Notes: generated from the letters alone by a model not told the origin. 45,788 nt of DNA from Holtermannia corniformis (GCA_001599935.1 BCIJ01000001.1:9697-55484); one strand, 5' to 3'; counted from the first letter of the stretch, positions 30,334 to 42,110 are shown. Program-made: numbers and translations.

Positions 30334-30628
30334 GGTGGCACCGTTGTCAGAGCGTCAGAGCATCCGAGCGTCAGAGCGTTCGGGTCAACAAGAGGGATCA
30401 CACGAGCGTGTCCTCATGGTACGGTCAACGAGTCGGGACCGCCATCAAACCTCGGTGAGCAAAGTTCAAGTCGACTTGGGATCGTTGACAGACAACCTTG
30501 CTGTCAGTCAAGGGGTTAGACGGGAAGCCCCAAACGCCGAAACGCCGAAACCGCGTAACCCCTTGCTGCACTTGTCCTTCACCCTACCGAGTGCCATGGT
30601 CTATCCTCGCGCTTGATCACTGCGCACC

Positions 30629-30879
30629 ATGATGGAGACTGACCAGGTATGTACACCACAGTCATCGCTACCATTTTGGCTAAGACCGCGCGGCTCCAGG
30701 ATCAGCGAGATGGCCCCTCATCCGGCCAGATCGCTCAAAACATCTTGAAGCACTTTGACCTCTCGCCGTCCGTCTACCCTTGGAACGACGAACGCGTGCA
30801 CGAGATCAAGCAGAGGAGAGCGCAGCGCGATGGGCTGTTTATCGACGAGCTGCTGGCGTTGGCCGGCTTGGACGGTTAG
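30629..30879 (+). CDS. Small hypothetical protein, two exons
   Basis: Exon 1 (30629-30646, MMETDQ) and exon 2 (30700-30879) flank a 53-nt intron (GTATGT...GGCTAAG...CCAG) of the type seen throughout the window. The 65-residue product is soluble and helical: IAQNILKHFDLSP, then VHEIKQRRAQRDGLFIDELL and a short ALAGLDG end. I do not recognise it. The orderly splice sites and amphipathic pattern favour a real gene over chance. It is divergent from the nuclease-like gene, with 295 bp between starts. Confidence 0.5.
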
Positions 30880-32777
30880 TGTGAAATCGCTGCGTTGGAC
30901 CATGGAGCAGTGTGGAGTCAAGTGGATCAGCCGGACCAAGAGGGTACAAGGTGTAAGACAGCTCGTAAGCTGGTCAGCTGGTGAGCATACGAAGCAGATG
31001 GCAAGCGCCCGTCGCCGCGTAGCTTCGGTGTACTTGCCAGTGAATTCATCACTGCGCATGTCACTGCTTGAGCTACACGGCCCAGGCAGCATCGACACCT
31101 ATAGTCCACAAGCATCATCAGGCCACTGCAGCAATCTGCAAACTGCTGGACGTTGTGGTATGCATCTGCGATTCGCCCTCGTCCTGGTCACTCGCGTTCA
31201 ACGTCCCGGGATTCTGGGGCTGAGCAATTCGCGCGCTGCGGTCATTCCTTGCCGGTGTAGCTATGAGCCATTCAGCCATGTGGTCAAGCAGACCATTGCG
31301 GCTCGAGTCTATAGCTGAAACCGGTGAGCGAGTACCACACGCGACCGTGTCAGCATCTGCGCGCCGCGCTCACTTCCTGTCGGTATAGCTAGATGAATCA
31401 GTGTGTGGTGGTCAAGCTAGACCATAGCCGCTCGAATCGATAGCTACCACGCAAGAGAGAAACGCACGCCATTGATGCTACGTCTTCGCGTCGCGCCAGT
31501 CAGGCGTATCCACCGTATCCAGCTGAGAGACTCAGGAGGACGGTCTGTGGCATCATGATCTCGTATCGCCGCAGTCGACTCTAGACTCGTCAGCTGCTCT
31601 AGTAGGAGCGCTTCGGCTCGTTCATCGACGTGACGCGTACTCTGCCGTCGAGTATCTGGCTTCTCGCTCAGAATACGACACTCGGCTGCTAGGCTGCTAC
31701 TGTGCGTCCGCGGGAAGTGCACAGATGGGCTGCGCGGGGCTGAGAACTGTCTGATGGCTATTAAGAGTCGAAACGTCATCAGCGCTCTTGAGGGCCACAC
31801 ATGATTGAGCAACTGCGCTCAACGGTATGTGCTACTCGGAGCGATGTATTGCTTCGTGCCATAAGTAGCTCCTGCAATGCGACTGTCAGAATCGTCATGC
31901 AATTCCGGGATCAGACCCTTCGTAAGCGCCCCGCGAAGCCAAGTCGCTTTCAAGGCAGGCGCTGCTTAAGGTCTCCCATGGGCTGAACACGACGAAAGCC
32001 AGTCAGAGCACCGTCCTCACAGCGAGCCTCCATTTGCTGTCGGGACGTGTGAATTTGGTTTGTCAACCTCTATCAACCGTCTTTGTCCCGTTCTCAACGC
32101 TTGTGCAGATCTGAAGCCGCTCATAACGTGGCTTTACTCGACCATGTCTGGCGCTGTACGGATCTGATCTATGGCTTTGAGAGTCGGACGACATGTTCGC
32201 GTTCAAAAGGGAATAGTTTGCGAGGATTTGTCGTTTGGGCGCTGCAGGACGCGCACGCATAAAGTGTGTCACTCTCCTACGCGAGCAGTCACAATCGAGG
32301 GATTTTTTCGCACAGCTTATCTTGATACCCTGCTGGTACGCTTTGTTTGTGGCAGAGTTTGGTGAGCAACAGGTCGTAGTACAGGCCGTCGTCGGGACAT
32401 TCGCACAGAGTAGCTTTGCAAGCTGCTAAGGCTTGGGTGTTCGAAGGAGGTCAGCTTTGCTTGACTGCAGCGCGCACAGACTTGACGTCTCAGTGCACCG
32501 TCACGAAAGCATGCTATGCGCTTGTAGTACACTTGCCGCTCATGTCGCCTTGAAGCGCATCGCTAGTTGACCGGTCTACAAGCAAGCCGATCGTGCGGGT
32601 AGTTGAAGCTGTTTCAGCTTTATTTCTCAAAACGTTCGTCTTTGTGAGGCGGAATTCGCATCACGCTGATGTTGTCTGGCGAGCGGACAGCCTGTGTTGG
32701 ATGGCGATGCTATTATGGCCGTTTCGGAACCGTTGGACGTGGTGACTGTCCTGACGTAGCCGCATCGGCTTCTCGCA
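30880..32777. other. Long non-coding region with a diverged tandem duplication
   Basis: Nearly 1.9 kb with only short ORFs lacking motifs. Apart from the repeat pair at 31231-31316 / 31359-31445 I see nothing definite. The last part must hold the promoter of the ELYS-like gene. Confidence 0.55.
31231..31445 (+). repeat. Two diverged copies of an ~86-bp unit
   Basis: Copy 1 (31231-31316) and copy 2 (31359-31445) share GCGCGC.GCG, a CGGT.TAGCTA block, GTGGTCAAGC, AGACCAT.GC, GCTCGA.TC and TATAGCT or GATAGCT endings in the same order. Differences are mainly transitions. They are separated by ~42 bp. Confidence 0.6.
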
Positions 32778-35184
32778 ATGACAGCTGCCTCAGACTCAAA
32801 CATGCACGGTTTCTCGTGTCATCTCCTGAACGTTTTGTGACACCGCTGACATCTCACCATCTAGCTACCACACTCTACCCACCAACCGACCTACCCTCCG
32901 TCCGCCGCCTGATCTCGGCCATCCTCACATCCTCGTTCGACCGCCTCAAGCGTGACTGCCTGCTCTACTACCTCTTGCTCGACTACTCGCTGTCTCGCGC
33001 GGATGCGTTTGCACGCCGGCGATGTGTGCCAAAGATGTGGACTTGCTTTGTGCAGGGCTACTGGGAGCTGGACTGCGGTCACTGGGAGGTATGTCGTGTA
33101 GCCATACACTGGGTTTTCGCCCTCTGTGCAGACGTCTTGTCTGTACAAATCTTGGGATAACCAGTGTATACCTCAAAACACGGCTAACGCAACCTTAGGC
33201 CGCCGTCGTCCACCTTTCCGATCCCCGCCTGATCCCCGACTTCATCCCCAAAGTCTTGCAAATTCTCTCGACCCTCCCGCCCAGTCCACTCGCCGCGACT
33301 CTGGTCAGAAGATACATTTTGTTTACCGATCCACCACTCGAATCTGCTCGCGAGCGCGATATCAAACTGCGTGCGCTGGCCGAGGGCGATCTGGTAAAGG
33401 CATGGGAGTATATGCGCGCTGTACGTGGTGGTAGTTTGAACGAGGATGTGGAGGACGACGAGGCGGAAGAGGACGCGATGGAGGATGGGCCAAAGGCCGA
33501 GCGAGTGGATAGCGAGGCCGAGGCGGATCGGATGCTGCGCGTGATACTGGATCACAGTCTGATACGTACGTGTCGAACACAAGCATCGATAGTACGCTCA
33601 CAAGTGATAGCTTCACCCCGTCCCCAAGCCCTGTCGAGCCTACTCAACCTACCCCTGACATCTCATGAACACTTGCAACTGCTAGCGTACCTCACGCATC
33701 CCCTTTCCACCCTACCACCCGCATCGCTATCGATTCTCCATGACCTCATCACCCTTCGCCTGATCCACCAGGGTCGCTATGCAGAAGGCATCCAGCTTGA
33801 CCGTGATCTCGCCGCAGCCGGCGTTGGCGGCGAGCAGGACAGACAACGTCGCCGTGAGATGGTCCGAGATCTTGTCGCCGTCCTGCCCGAGGTTCAGCGC
33901 AAAGTCTTGCTTGTCGAGCGCGACGAACAGGAATCCGCAAAGGACCAAGTCGACCTCGCAATGTCGTGGGAAGTCATTCCCCCCTCAACACAGCCTGCAA
34001 TGCCGAACGGTCATGCGAAGAATGGCACCGTGCCGCTGTCTGCTACAGAGGCGTTCAGAGCATCGACCCGACCGAACGACGCGGTCTTGCACGCTCTCGT
34101 GCAGTCATCGCAACTTGCTCAACCGCCCGTCAGCTACGTCAAAGAGCTATCAGCGGCCAATCCGACCGTCGCGGCACTGGCCTCGTCCATCCCACTGCCT
34201 AGCTCGCCAGCCGCAGGCTCGAGTTTCCCTCGACAACCTCACAGTCCGTTTGCTGGCCCGCCTCGCTTTGCCAACTCTTTGCCAAACGGTCACGGCCCCT
34301 CACCGCGCAAGCCAAGCGTTGCGCCTTCCGCTGCTTCTGGTACGCCGACGCCCCCGCTCAGACGGCTGCCTTCAGCCAGCGGTAGTGTTCGTGCGGCGTC
34401 GCCCGCACCATCGGCTGCCTCGTTGACGACGCCTGCGCCGCCCATGTTCAAGCCTGTCAAGACGCGGCACTTTGGTTGGGGTAACAGCCAATCGTCGCCT
34501 GCTCCAGAGCGACAGCCGGAGCCCAAGGTGGACTCGCGAGAGGCTTTCGAGGCCGGCGGTGATCTGGAGGAAGGCGGTGACGACGACGCCGACATGGAAG
34601 AGCCGTACAAGCGTCAACCCTCGCCTGAACCAGAGCCAACGCCTGCAAAGCGCCCCGCGCGCTCGTCCACTGCCAAGGGCAAAGCCAAGGCCAAGGAGCC
34701 AGAGACCTCACCGACCTCGGCTACACCCCGTACCACGCGCGCGCGATCAGCGAGGCAAGCGTCTACCGCGCCATCGCTTTCAGCTGTCGAGGAGAAAGAA
34801 CCCGGCAGCATGCCCGGCGCCTTGCCTGACTCGGACCTCGGTGTGGGCCGGATGCGCCGTTCGGCCTCGCGCGCGCTGCTTGAGACGGACGAAGAGGACA
34901 AGAAACGAAGCAACAAGCGGACAAAGGCAGCAGATGCCAAGACCAAGCCACAATCCAGGGCGTCGAGCCAAGCACCATCAGAAGACGGCCACGCCATCAA
35001 CCTACGACGATCTACGAGGCGGACGGCTGGCAAAGGCAGTGAGAGGGGATCACCGACGCCCAGCGCTGCCTCGAGCGCAGCGAGGACGCCAGCGAGAAGA
35101 CGACAAAAGACGGCGTCGGTGGACGAGACGCCGCGGGCCAAGCCTAGGACGCGAAGGCAGGCATCTGCCGCTGTCGAAGACTAG
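32778..35184 (+). CDS. ELYS-like nuclear pore assembly protein
   Basis: Exons 32778-32808, 32865-33088 and 33199 onward, with a further 45-nt in-frame intron likely at about 33567, give ~731 residues. The N-terminal ~250 residues match the ELYS domain: YYLLLDYSLSRADAFARRR, YWELDCGHWEAAVVHLSDP, RLIPDFIPKVLQIL, LVRRYILFTDPPL and LVKAWEYMRA, an alpha-helical repeat that in ELYS and S. pombe Ely5 docks on the Nup107 complex. The rest is disordered and rich in Ser, Pro and Arg, with basic clusters (KRPARSSTAKGKAKAK; NLRRSTRR; ARRR) that could bind DNA. The intron at 33089-33198 is longer than usual (110 nt) and contains an inverted repeat. The start at 32778 is the only ATG that feeds the conserved frame through the first intron. 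Confidence 0.85.
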
Positions 35185-35423
35185 GCGTGATGTATCCTTT
35201 GCCCGAATGCTGCTGTCCTTTTTGCGAACAATGACTCGGTCAGACTTCGGTCCGTTGACGCCACTCTCTCTATTCATCCCAGCTACCAACTTTCTAAAGG
35301 TTTGCACTCCTGTCACTGGCCTTGTGCGCAAAGGATTGGCAGAGAACATCACATCTGCCAAGCTCGAACGAAGGCGTCTGACCCGATAGTTCAACGAACT
35401 GTACAGCGTGGTCGTCACACATC

Positions 35424-35639
35424 ATGGAAGCAACCAAAGAGTTTGGGACGGAGGAACAGAAGGCTCTGCTACGGGCGTATTCTCTTGACATGAAGAAGGC
35501 GATGACTGAGCAGTTTAGGACTGCATCTCAAGTAGATACGGCCACGACGACGTCGCAGACCTCGCCACCGCATCAGGCAGCGGCTGGGCAGGAAGACACG
35601 GCTGTCAGCGAGCTCACGGAGAGCATGAAGAGGTTTTGA
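35424..35639 (+). CDS. Small hypothetical protein
   Basis: 71-codon ORF, MEATKEFGTEEQKALLRAYS onward. The first half is an amphipathic helix (EEQKALLRAYSLDMKKAMTEQF), the second half is polar and disordered, ending in an ESMKRF helix. No cysteines, so it is not a small Tim protein. I do not recognise it. The clean start context and helical pattern make it plausible. It follows the ELYS-like gene on the same strand, 239 bp after its stop. Confidence 0.4.
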   Translation: MEATKEFGTEEQKALLRAYSLDMKKAMTEQFRTASQVDTATTTSQTSPPHQAAAGQEDTAVSELTESMKRF

Positions 35640-36150
35640 GACGAGATGCTGTTCTTGAGATAGGGGAGTGTACATGATGTACAGTCTTACAGTCCATGCG
35701 ATTCGCGCAAGCGAGCAAAGGTATGCAGTCTTGCGGCGGCTGTTGCGGCAATGCACGCTTGGGGCTGCAGTGACAAGGATTCAACAGGAGGATTTCTTCC
35801 ATGGACGCTGCTCAGTCTCGCGCAGCACAAAGTAAGGCTGTGTCGCTCTCCCACAACTGAGCAAGATCGGTGAGACCTCGGAAGACTCGCAAGCATACCA
35901 CGGTCCTGTCTGGCCGTGGGTACTCCTTGATCTTGGCACCCCTGTCGGACTTGGCTCTGACGCACGGCAGGCCGCATATCCTCATTCACTCGATCCCCGC
36001 TATGGCGCGCGGTCGTCGAATGCACTGTCAAGCGCCTTTTCGCCGCGCATCGGTCTTCCCCTCCCAGCACCCATAGCACTTGCCACTTCAGCTGCCCGAG
36101 TCTTCTCAGCAACACAAGCAGTCAACAACCTTCACCCTCGTGATTGAATC

Positions 36151-36426
36151 ATGGTAGAGCGCCCGCATCTGAGCCTGGCCCAATCGATTTTCGCGAGTGA
36201 ACTGGCAAGGCGTGAACCAACACTTGCGTTCTTGAGACAGCCTACGGCTGGCGAGTCAACCGTCGTGACGCGGACGAGGGAGTTGTTCTGTCAGGGACGC
36301 TGTAGTGAATCGTGTCGTGGCGGCGCAGAGCCCGAGTCCGAGGTAGACTTGGCAACTGCAGCAGAGCTCGTGTGCGGGTGGGAGCACCCAACGACTGACC
36401 AGAGTCAACTCGCTCCAGCGCAGTGA
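36151..36426 (+). CDS. Doubtful small ORF
   Basis: 91 codons starting MVERPHLSLAQSIFASELAR. The first third could be a helix, the rest is polar. No known motif. It ends 50 bp before the stop of the DUF1749 gene on the other strand. Could be a short gene or chance. Confidence 0.25.
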   Translation: MVERPHLSLAQSIFASELARREPTLAFLRQPTAGESTVVTRTRELFCQGRCSESCRGGAEPESEVDLATAAELVCGWEHPTTDQSQLAPAQ

Positions 36427-36476
36427 TCACTTGGACGAAACAGTTGATATCCACAGCCATGCATTGCATTTAGAGT

Positions 36477-37628
36477 CTATGCCTCGACTTTTTCCTTCAA
36501 CCAGTCGACCACCAACCCGCCAAGCACGACCTGCACATCTGGGTCCTCGACGGCATGGCTCGCTCCGTCGACCAGCTTTGTCGTCAGACTCGCACCGCCA
36601 CTAGCAGCAGCGGCCTCCCACCGCTTGAGCAGCGCTTTGATGTCGGCTTTGGGGTAGTAGTATTCGTCTTGAGCGGAATACAGGGCGAGCGTTGGGATCG
36701 AAGGTGGAAGTTTACCGAATGTTTGGGACAGGGCGCGGATGTGCTGTGATCTGTGTCAGGTGCTGAGAAGGGGTAGGCTAGGAAGCGAGACGTACGGGCC
36801 GGCTTGGATCCGGGTGATCTGGTAGATCCGAGCTAAAGTAGTCGTCGTCGCCGCTACAAACGTTAGTATCGGGTTGGCGATGAACGAGCAGCACGCACCC
36901 TTCGGCCAGCAAACTCCAAGCACGGTAGGCGTTCATGCCGCTCGCGACGTTGGCGTATTTTTCCGGCATCATCTCTTTACCGCGGCCTGCGAGCTGCAGC
37001 TCAGTCGCATAAGCGACGGCTTCGGCGCAGTCGTCACTGTTGGTAAAGTATTCGCTGGACGTAGCCGGTCAGCACCGCTTGGATGCAAGACGTGATCGGA
37101 CGCACCGATCCGAGACGGGCGCTTGCATGATCCCGCCATCGATAAGTGAGCGCGGCTTGGCAGTAAGGTAGTGAATGACATCTTGAGAACCGGTGGAATG
37201 TCCCATGAGCACGATCTTGGTGAGACCTGGGACTACGTCAGCCTTGTCCAAAGGTAGGCAGACGCTGTGTAGAGTCACCTTGCTCTCTGAGCAGCTTGAC
37301 CAGTGCTTCGAGCTCGTCGGCGTCGCGGTCGAGTGAGCCAGTCTGGTAGCCTTCGTATGCGCCTGACCATTGGATCTGCACGCTGAGGTGTGTCAGCACA
37401 GGCGGCACAGGCGCGGCCGTTCTCAGCTCACAGCATCCACCCAGCCTGGCCCAAGTGTTCCGACAGTACCGGTGTATATGAAACACTCCCAATCCCATCC
37501 GTCAAGCCTCCAATGAACACCACGGCGCGCTTGGCCGACAAGTCGCCGCTCTTGAAGAACGGCTTGCGGGATGATGGCATATTCATGTAGAAGCCGAGCT
37601 CTCCTGGAATCGAAGGATACCCTGTCAT
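36477..37628 (-). CDS. DUF1749 alpha/beta-hydrolase
   Basis: Six exons (37441-37628, 37279-37382, 37106-37232, 36899-37054, 36796-36853, 36477-36743) give 299 residues, the usual length of the family. Motifs in order: AVVFIGGLTDGIGSV with the oxyanion-loop region, VQIQWSGAYEGYQTGSLDRD, the nucleophile elbow GHSTGSQD, IDGGIMQAPVSDREYF, GDDDYFSSDLPD, and the acid/base part LALYSAQDEYYYP and LVDGASHAVEDPDVQ. Ser (GHSTG), Asp (SAQDE) and His (GASHAV) thus form a complete catalytic triad. Fungal members of this family are serine hydrolases; some have been linked to siderophore ester hydrolysis, but the substrate here cannot be told. The start is 202 bp from the divergent carrier gene. Confidence 0.9.
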
Positions 37629-37830
37629 CGTGCCGTTCGAGTCACTATGCGATGTGATGGATAGCCAAAGTCGGTGAGCCTATGAACCGACAAGCATAAC
37701 GTCGACCACGTTGTCGCGTTTCAGCACAGACAGTCACGTGACACGCTTCTTTCCACTCGGTCAATCGCTTTCTACCGTCTTGTGCTTCTCGAGCTCAGTG
37801 TCAGCTCGCCAGAACGCTGACAGTCCCAAC
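37629..37830. promoter_or_regulatory. Divergent promoter, DUF1749 hydrolase / carrier
   Basis: 202 bp between two start codons. A GTCACGTGAC palindrome lies at about 37733-37742, a likely bHLH (CACGTG) site. An upstream in-frame ATG at 37711 could extend the carrier by 40 residues. Confidence 0.55.
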
Positions 37831-39034
37831 ATGTCAGAACTACTCTCGCCACCTACACCGCCGCACGGGATCCAGCTCAGTCGAACGACCAAAGACCTGA
37901 CAGCCGGCACTATCGGCGGGATAGCCCAGGTTCTCGTCGGCCAGCCGTTTGACATTGTAAAGGTCCGAATCCAGACGGCACCTCCAGGAACGTATACCAG
38001 TGCACTCGACTGTGCGACTCGGATCTTGAGGAGTGAAGGACCGCTGGGATTCTATGCGGGCACACTGACGCCCCTGCTGGGTATCGGTCCGTGCTGGGTA
38101 TGTGGTGAGATGGAGATTACTAACGAGATGCAGGTGCTTGCGTGTCGATCCAGTTTGCCGCGTTGGAATATGCCAAGCGATACTTTGGCTCTCGCAAGGG
38201 TCCCGGCAAGGAGCTTGGACTACGTGAGGGTCAATCTCTTGCATAGGACGATGCTGATCTACGTAGATGAGCTCTGGGCGTCTGGTGCGTTCGCCGGTGT
38301 CTCCAACTCGTTTGTCGCAGGCCCCGTCGAGCACGTCCGTATCCGTACGTGGTTGATCCGGTGTCGCTACTATAGAATTGACCAGCTCAGGGCTACAAAC
38401 GCAACCTGCCGGCTTGCCCAAGACATATGCTGGACCGCTCGACTGCGTCAGCAAGCTATACCGCTCCGGAGGGCTCGCTGGTGTCTTCAAGGGTCAGGTC
38501 TCGACCATGTGGCGTGACGGCGTGGGCTACGGGTCGGTCTGGGCATAGTTTGATTACATGGTTGCTGAAATCAATCTCCAGGTGCTACTTTATGGCCTAC
38601 GAGGCCCTTGTCCAACGGCACGTCAAGGTCAACAACGTCAAGCGTGAGGACATTAGCCCGCTCTGGGCTGTGACATATGGTGCAACGGCAGGTTATGCAC
38701 TCTGGGCGAGGTCAGTCGAGCTTTGAGGAATCCGGAGCGCTGCTGACGCTAGCAGCATCTACCCGGTCGATGTGATCAAGTCAAAGCTCCAGACCGACTC
38801 GCTCGACCGCACAAAACGGGCATATAGCGGTATGCTCGACTGCGCGGGTAAAGTCTGGCGCGCTCAAGGCTGGCGCGGCTTTACTGGCGGCTTGACGCCA
38901 ACGCTGATCAGGTTCGTGCTCACCCAAGCAATGGGCTGTCGTGGTCTGCAAAAGTGCTGACACCACACAGGTCACCGTTTGCCAACGGCTGCACATTCGT
39001 CGCGTTCGAGCTCACGATGCGTGCCTTGGGATAG
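37831..39034 (+). CDS. YMC1: Mitochondrial carrier, Ymc1/Ymc2 type
   Basis: Seven exons (37831-38086, 38134-38229, 38267-38344, 38391-38532, 38582-38710, 38756-38911, 38971-39034) give 306 residues. Three ~100-residue repeats each carry the signature PxD/ExxKxR or a variant: GQPFDIVKVRIQT, AGPVEHVRIRLQT, IYPVDVIKSKLQT. Each is followed by a G-rich motif (GFYAGTLTPLLGIGACVS; GVFKGQVSTMWRDG; GFTGGLTPTLIRSPFANG). The second repeat has E instead of D, as in Ymc1/Crc1-like carriers, and CYFMAYEALVQR matches Ymc1. The family moves small metabolites across the inner mitochondrial membrane; yeast Ymc1/2 are linked to glycine or glutamate metabolism. Unspliced frames in the middle are misleading: the GGCTAC read after the fourth intron must be entered at CAGCTCAG. 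Confidence 0.9.
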
Positions 39035-39366
39035 AGCGCGCCCTGTTTCGGCCGAGGGCACCGCGTTGTAATTGTTTGGGTCGCATCGCATGCATCTGCA
39101 TCGCTACGAACAAGGAATTCAGTGGCAGCGGTGCCAAGACAAAGTAAGGACGCCTCGCGGAAGCGAATGTGGACGGTGGCGGCCGTGGCATGACCGAGTT
39201 TGGGAGCGCGGGTGTCGGAAGACTCCTGCACTGGATTTGGAGGCGATGGAGGCGAACAGCGCGAGCGAGATATAAGATGAGGATGGTCGGAGTGGTGGGT
39301 GCTCACAGGCGGTCACACCTACAAGTGAGTGTCTTGGGTGGCAAAACGTCGGCTGACTTGTACAGC

Positions 39367-40849
39367 ATGCACGGGCTCTTGCTGGTTCTTGCTCTACTGA
39401 CTGCGACGCTACCTCGTACGGTGACGACCCCCGTCGAAATCCCACCGACGTACACGGCCATCCCCGAAGTCGAGGCCCTGTACGCAAACCACTCGCTCGT
39501 CCGACGCTCTGACAGCTATGTACTCCCACCCATCCCCGGCACTCTGTTTGATCACTACCCCGAGCCGCCACCCCATTACGGGCTGACCGATACCGAGCCC
39601 GAGCCCGTCCCGGCTCTACTGCACGAGTACTGGTCGCAGCCCAACACGCGCTCAAAGTGCGGAACCTACGATTGGGTAGGGCAATACTCTGCCGAGTTTC
39701 GCAACCTGCCGCTCTGCAACGGTGCAGGCGACAAGTGCATTGAGCTGGAAGACGTTGTGCAAGGCCCCGTCGGTGACTGTGGGTTTGGCGCCGCGATTGC
39801 TGCAATGGTCGCGAACGGCCAAAGCGGGTTGGTGTACGAAGCCCTTGAGTGGGATGGCGCCTACCAGCTCGTCGCGACGTTCAAGACGCGCAGTATCGTA
39901 CAAAAGGGCCGGTTCGTGTGGAAGACCAAAGTGTACATGGACGACAAGTTGCCAGAGTTTGTCCCAAACTCGTTCAAGACCGTTAGCACGCCGCAAACCG
40001 GGTGCCATGCCCAGCGGGGCTATCAGGCGTGTCGGAAATACGAGGAACCCATCTGCTCGCGCCGGCTCGCTGTCCCTTTCTTGGAAAAGGCCTGGGCCAA
40101 GTTTACAGACTTCAAGGGGGACGCCATGAGGCAGCCTGGCGTCAAGGGATTCCTCGGGTACGAGGGACTGGATGCGACGGATCCCTCTCGGGTCCTCGAA
40201 GCGTTTACGGGCAACAAGGGGCAATACTACAACCGCCGGCTCAAGTACTTTCCCGATGACAATTTTGCCGGCAAGCTCCAGTGGTGCATCGACCAGCGCG
40301 TAGCCTGTGTTCTCGGATCGCTTGCACCCCCGAAAGGTCAGTCGATCGACGCCAAGAGTAGCCCTGCTAATGGGACCAGTGGACCGAGATCATCCAGATG
40401 ACGAATCCAAGATTGACTACCGCATCCTGGACACGGGTAGAAGGGCCGAAAACGTCCGCATGCTTCCGAAATACAGTCGAGTTTGGCCTGTGATCGGCAC
40501 GCACCAATATGTCGTCTGGGAGGGTTATACTGGTGAGCGCGTTACGCTCTCGCGCGGGCATGCGTATGCGGTCAGTCGAAAGCACTCGCGCGGACAGGAC
40601 TGATGGGCTGCACAGCTGCTGAATGACAAGTCGCGCAATGACCCGGGTTATATCCACATCCGAAATCCTTGGGGCTGTGCCGGTGCCGTGGGGAACGCCG
40701 GGTGTGATCTGTGAGTCATGCCTGGGTTGACTGTCTCCTTCATCTAACTCGGCAGCAATGGCTACGGGGAGAAGGGCACTCAGCGGATCAGCATAGAGCT
40801 GGCCGCATCCGTCTTCAACTCGATATATCACTCGTGGGGAACTTATTGA
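39367..40849 (+). CDS. Calpain-like cysteine protease, predicted secreted
   Basis: Four exons; the first ends near 40336, and introns begin with GTCAGT, GTCAGT and GTGAGT. The protein starts MHGLLLVLALLTATLPRTVT, a clear signal peptide, followed by a proline-rich pro-like segment of ~80 residues and an N-glycosylation-type NHS. The protease core has the nucleophile segment VQGPVGDCGFGAAIAAM (Cys ~138; calpains usually read GDCWFLAAL), SRGHAYA for the catalytic His, and IHIRNPWG for the catalytic Asn. All three catalytic residues are present, though the tryptophan after the Cys is replaced by Gly. There are ~8 further cysteines in the core that could form disulfides. Known calpains are mostly cytosolic, so export is unusual. 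A 5'-leader intron (GTGAGT...TACAG, ~39326-39365) ends just before the start codon. Confidence 0.8.
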
Positions 40850-41879
40850 GGGTGTCCGGGCTGGCCATTGGGTTGTACAACGTTGCCGATGAAGATTCAA
40901 CTGCAACAGGTCTGGCTGGCGCAAGTGATAGGCGAGTGGGCCGATCCTGGCGGTCACGGCAGAACGGCGAAGCTAGATCAAGCGATGGGTGGCAAAGGGA
41001 TCTCGGGAACTTGGGAAGCCTTGGACGAGGACCCACCCACAGCCGATAGCCTTCATACTTGTCTTGTACAAATCCACAAGATATAGTACCTAGTGACAGC
41101 AAGGCAACAGAAGCACCTAGGTCTGCATGGTACAGAGATTGCGCGAGAGACTAGCTGATCTGTCACGTGATCTTGGACTGGCTGGCATGTCGCCACCATC
41201 ACTGCACTTGCACCAAGCCAGAGACGCACGATACGCACAATGCCGTCGCTCAAAGAAGGCTTTAATGAACCGGTGGTGCGTAGGTCACTGCCGAGTGCGA
41301 AAGTTGCCAACCATCTCAATAGGCTTCGCCGGCTGCTGTTGATCAGCCCGCGGCTGCTGCTACCGCTCCCCCCACGTCCGCGCCCGCGGTGAGTGCTTTC
41401 TTTCGGCATTGCGGAGGTCCACTTGGACTTTGAAGCGTGTTGTCTGCTTGCCAGTGTTCCACTAGGCTCTTGTACCGGCATGAAACGACCGACTCGACAG
41501 CATAGACGTTCACACGCCATTGTGTGGTCGAGTAGAGTGCTTTCGGTCACGTCGATCCGTGGTCTCCTGCAATGTAGCCTTATCGAGATCAACGCCACGC
41601 AGTGTCATGGTCTCTGTTGTCGATGGCTACGACATGATGAAGATCGCCTGCTGACTATGCGCAGCGCAGCACAGACATCCGTGTGCGTCGTGAAGAGTTC
41701 ATGTCAGATCTTGAGGCTGAGGAGAACTCGGCAGCACCCAGAGATTACTGCATAAGCCGTAAGGTAGTAAACAGTAAGAAGAAGATGAGACCAATGAAGA
41801 ACCACTGGCCCAAAAGTCTGCTCTTAAGTAGACTACAGAAAACTGGGGGGACTAGATTAGCTGCTGACCAATCCTGATG
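40850..41879. other. Intergenic region, no clear gene
   Basis: About 1 kb with short ORFs on both strands. A frame from the ATG at 41240 (MPSLKEGFNEPVVRRSLPSA onward, basic and leucine-rich) ending at a GTGAGT site near 41390 could be an exon of an unrecognised gene, but no convincing partner exon follows. A reverse 181-codon ORF (41053-41598) has no motif. Confidence 0.4.
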
Positions 41880-42110
41880 TCACAGGTGGAGCTCTATTGC
41901 CAATTCCCACACGCCAGCCAATAAGAGAAAAGCCTCAAGCCCAAAATAGGCAGCTCCACTGTCTCACCAATTCCAACCAATAGCAGAAATCCCTTGTGGA
42001 GCCTAGCTCCAAACCAAACCCTAAGGCTCCACCCTTAGCCTTAGCTCCAAGCTAAAGCCTAAGGCTCCACTTAACCCCTTGACCTCCACCTGGGGCTCCA
42101 CAGTGGCAAT
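41880..42110. repeat. Short repeats of the AAGGCTCCAC / AGCTCCAA type
   Basis: The motif CCTAAGGCTCCAC or near variants (AGCTCCA, GGAGCCTAG, GGCTCCAC) recurs at least eight times within 230 bp, mixed with CCAAT-containing segments (CAATTCCAACCAATAG; GCCAGCCAATAAG). No coding potential. The pattern could be a degenerate minisatellite or the regulatory part of a solo LTR. Confidence 0.5.

Noticed and set aside
34472..35389. 305-codon ORF overlapping the ELYS-like gene
   Set aside because: It is a +1 shadow frame of the low-complexity C-terminal region, rich in Arg and Pro and without motifs.
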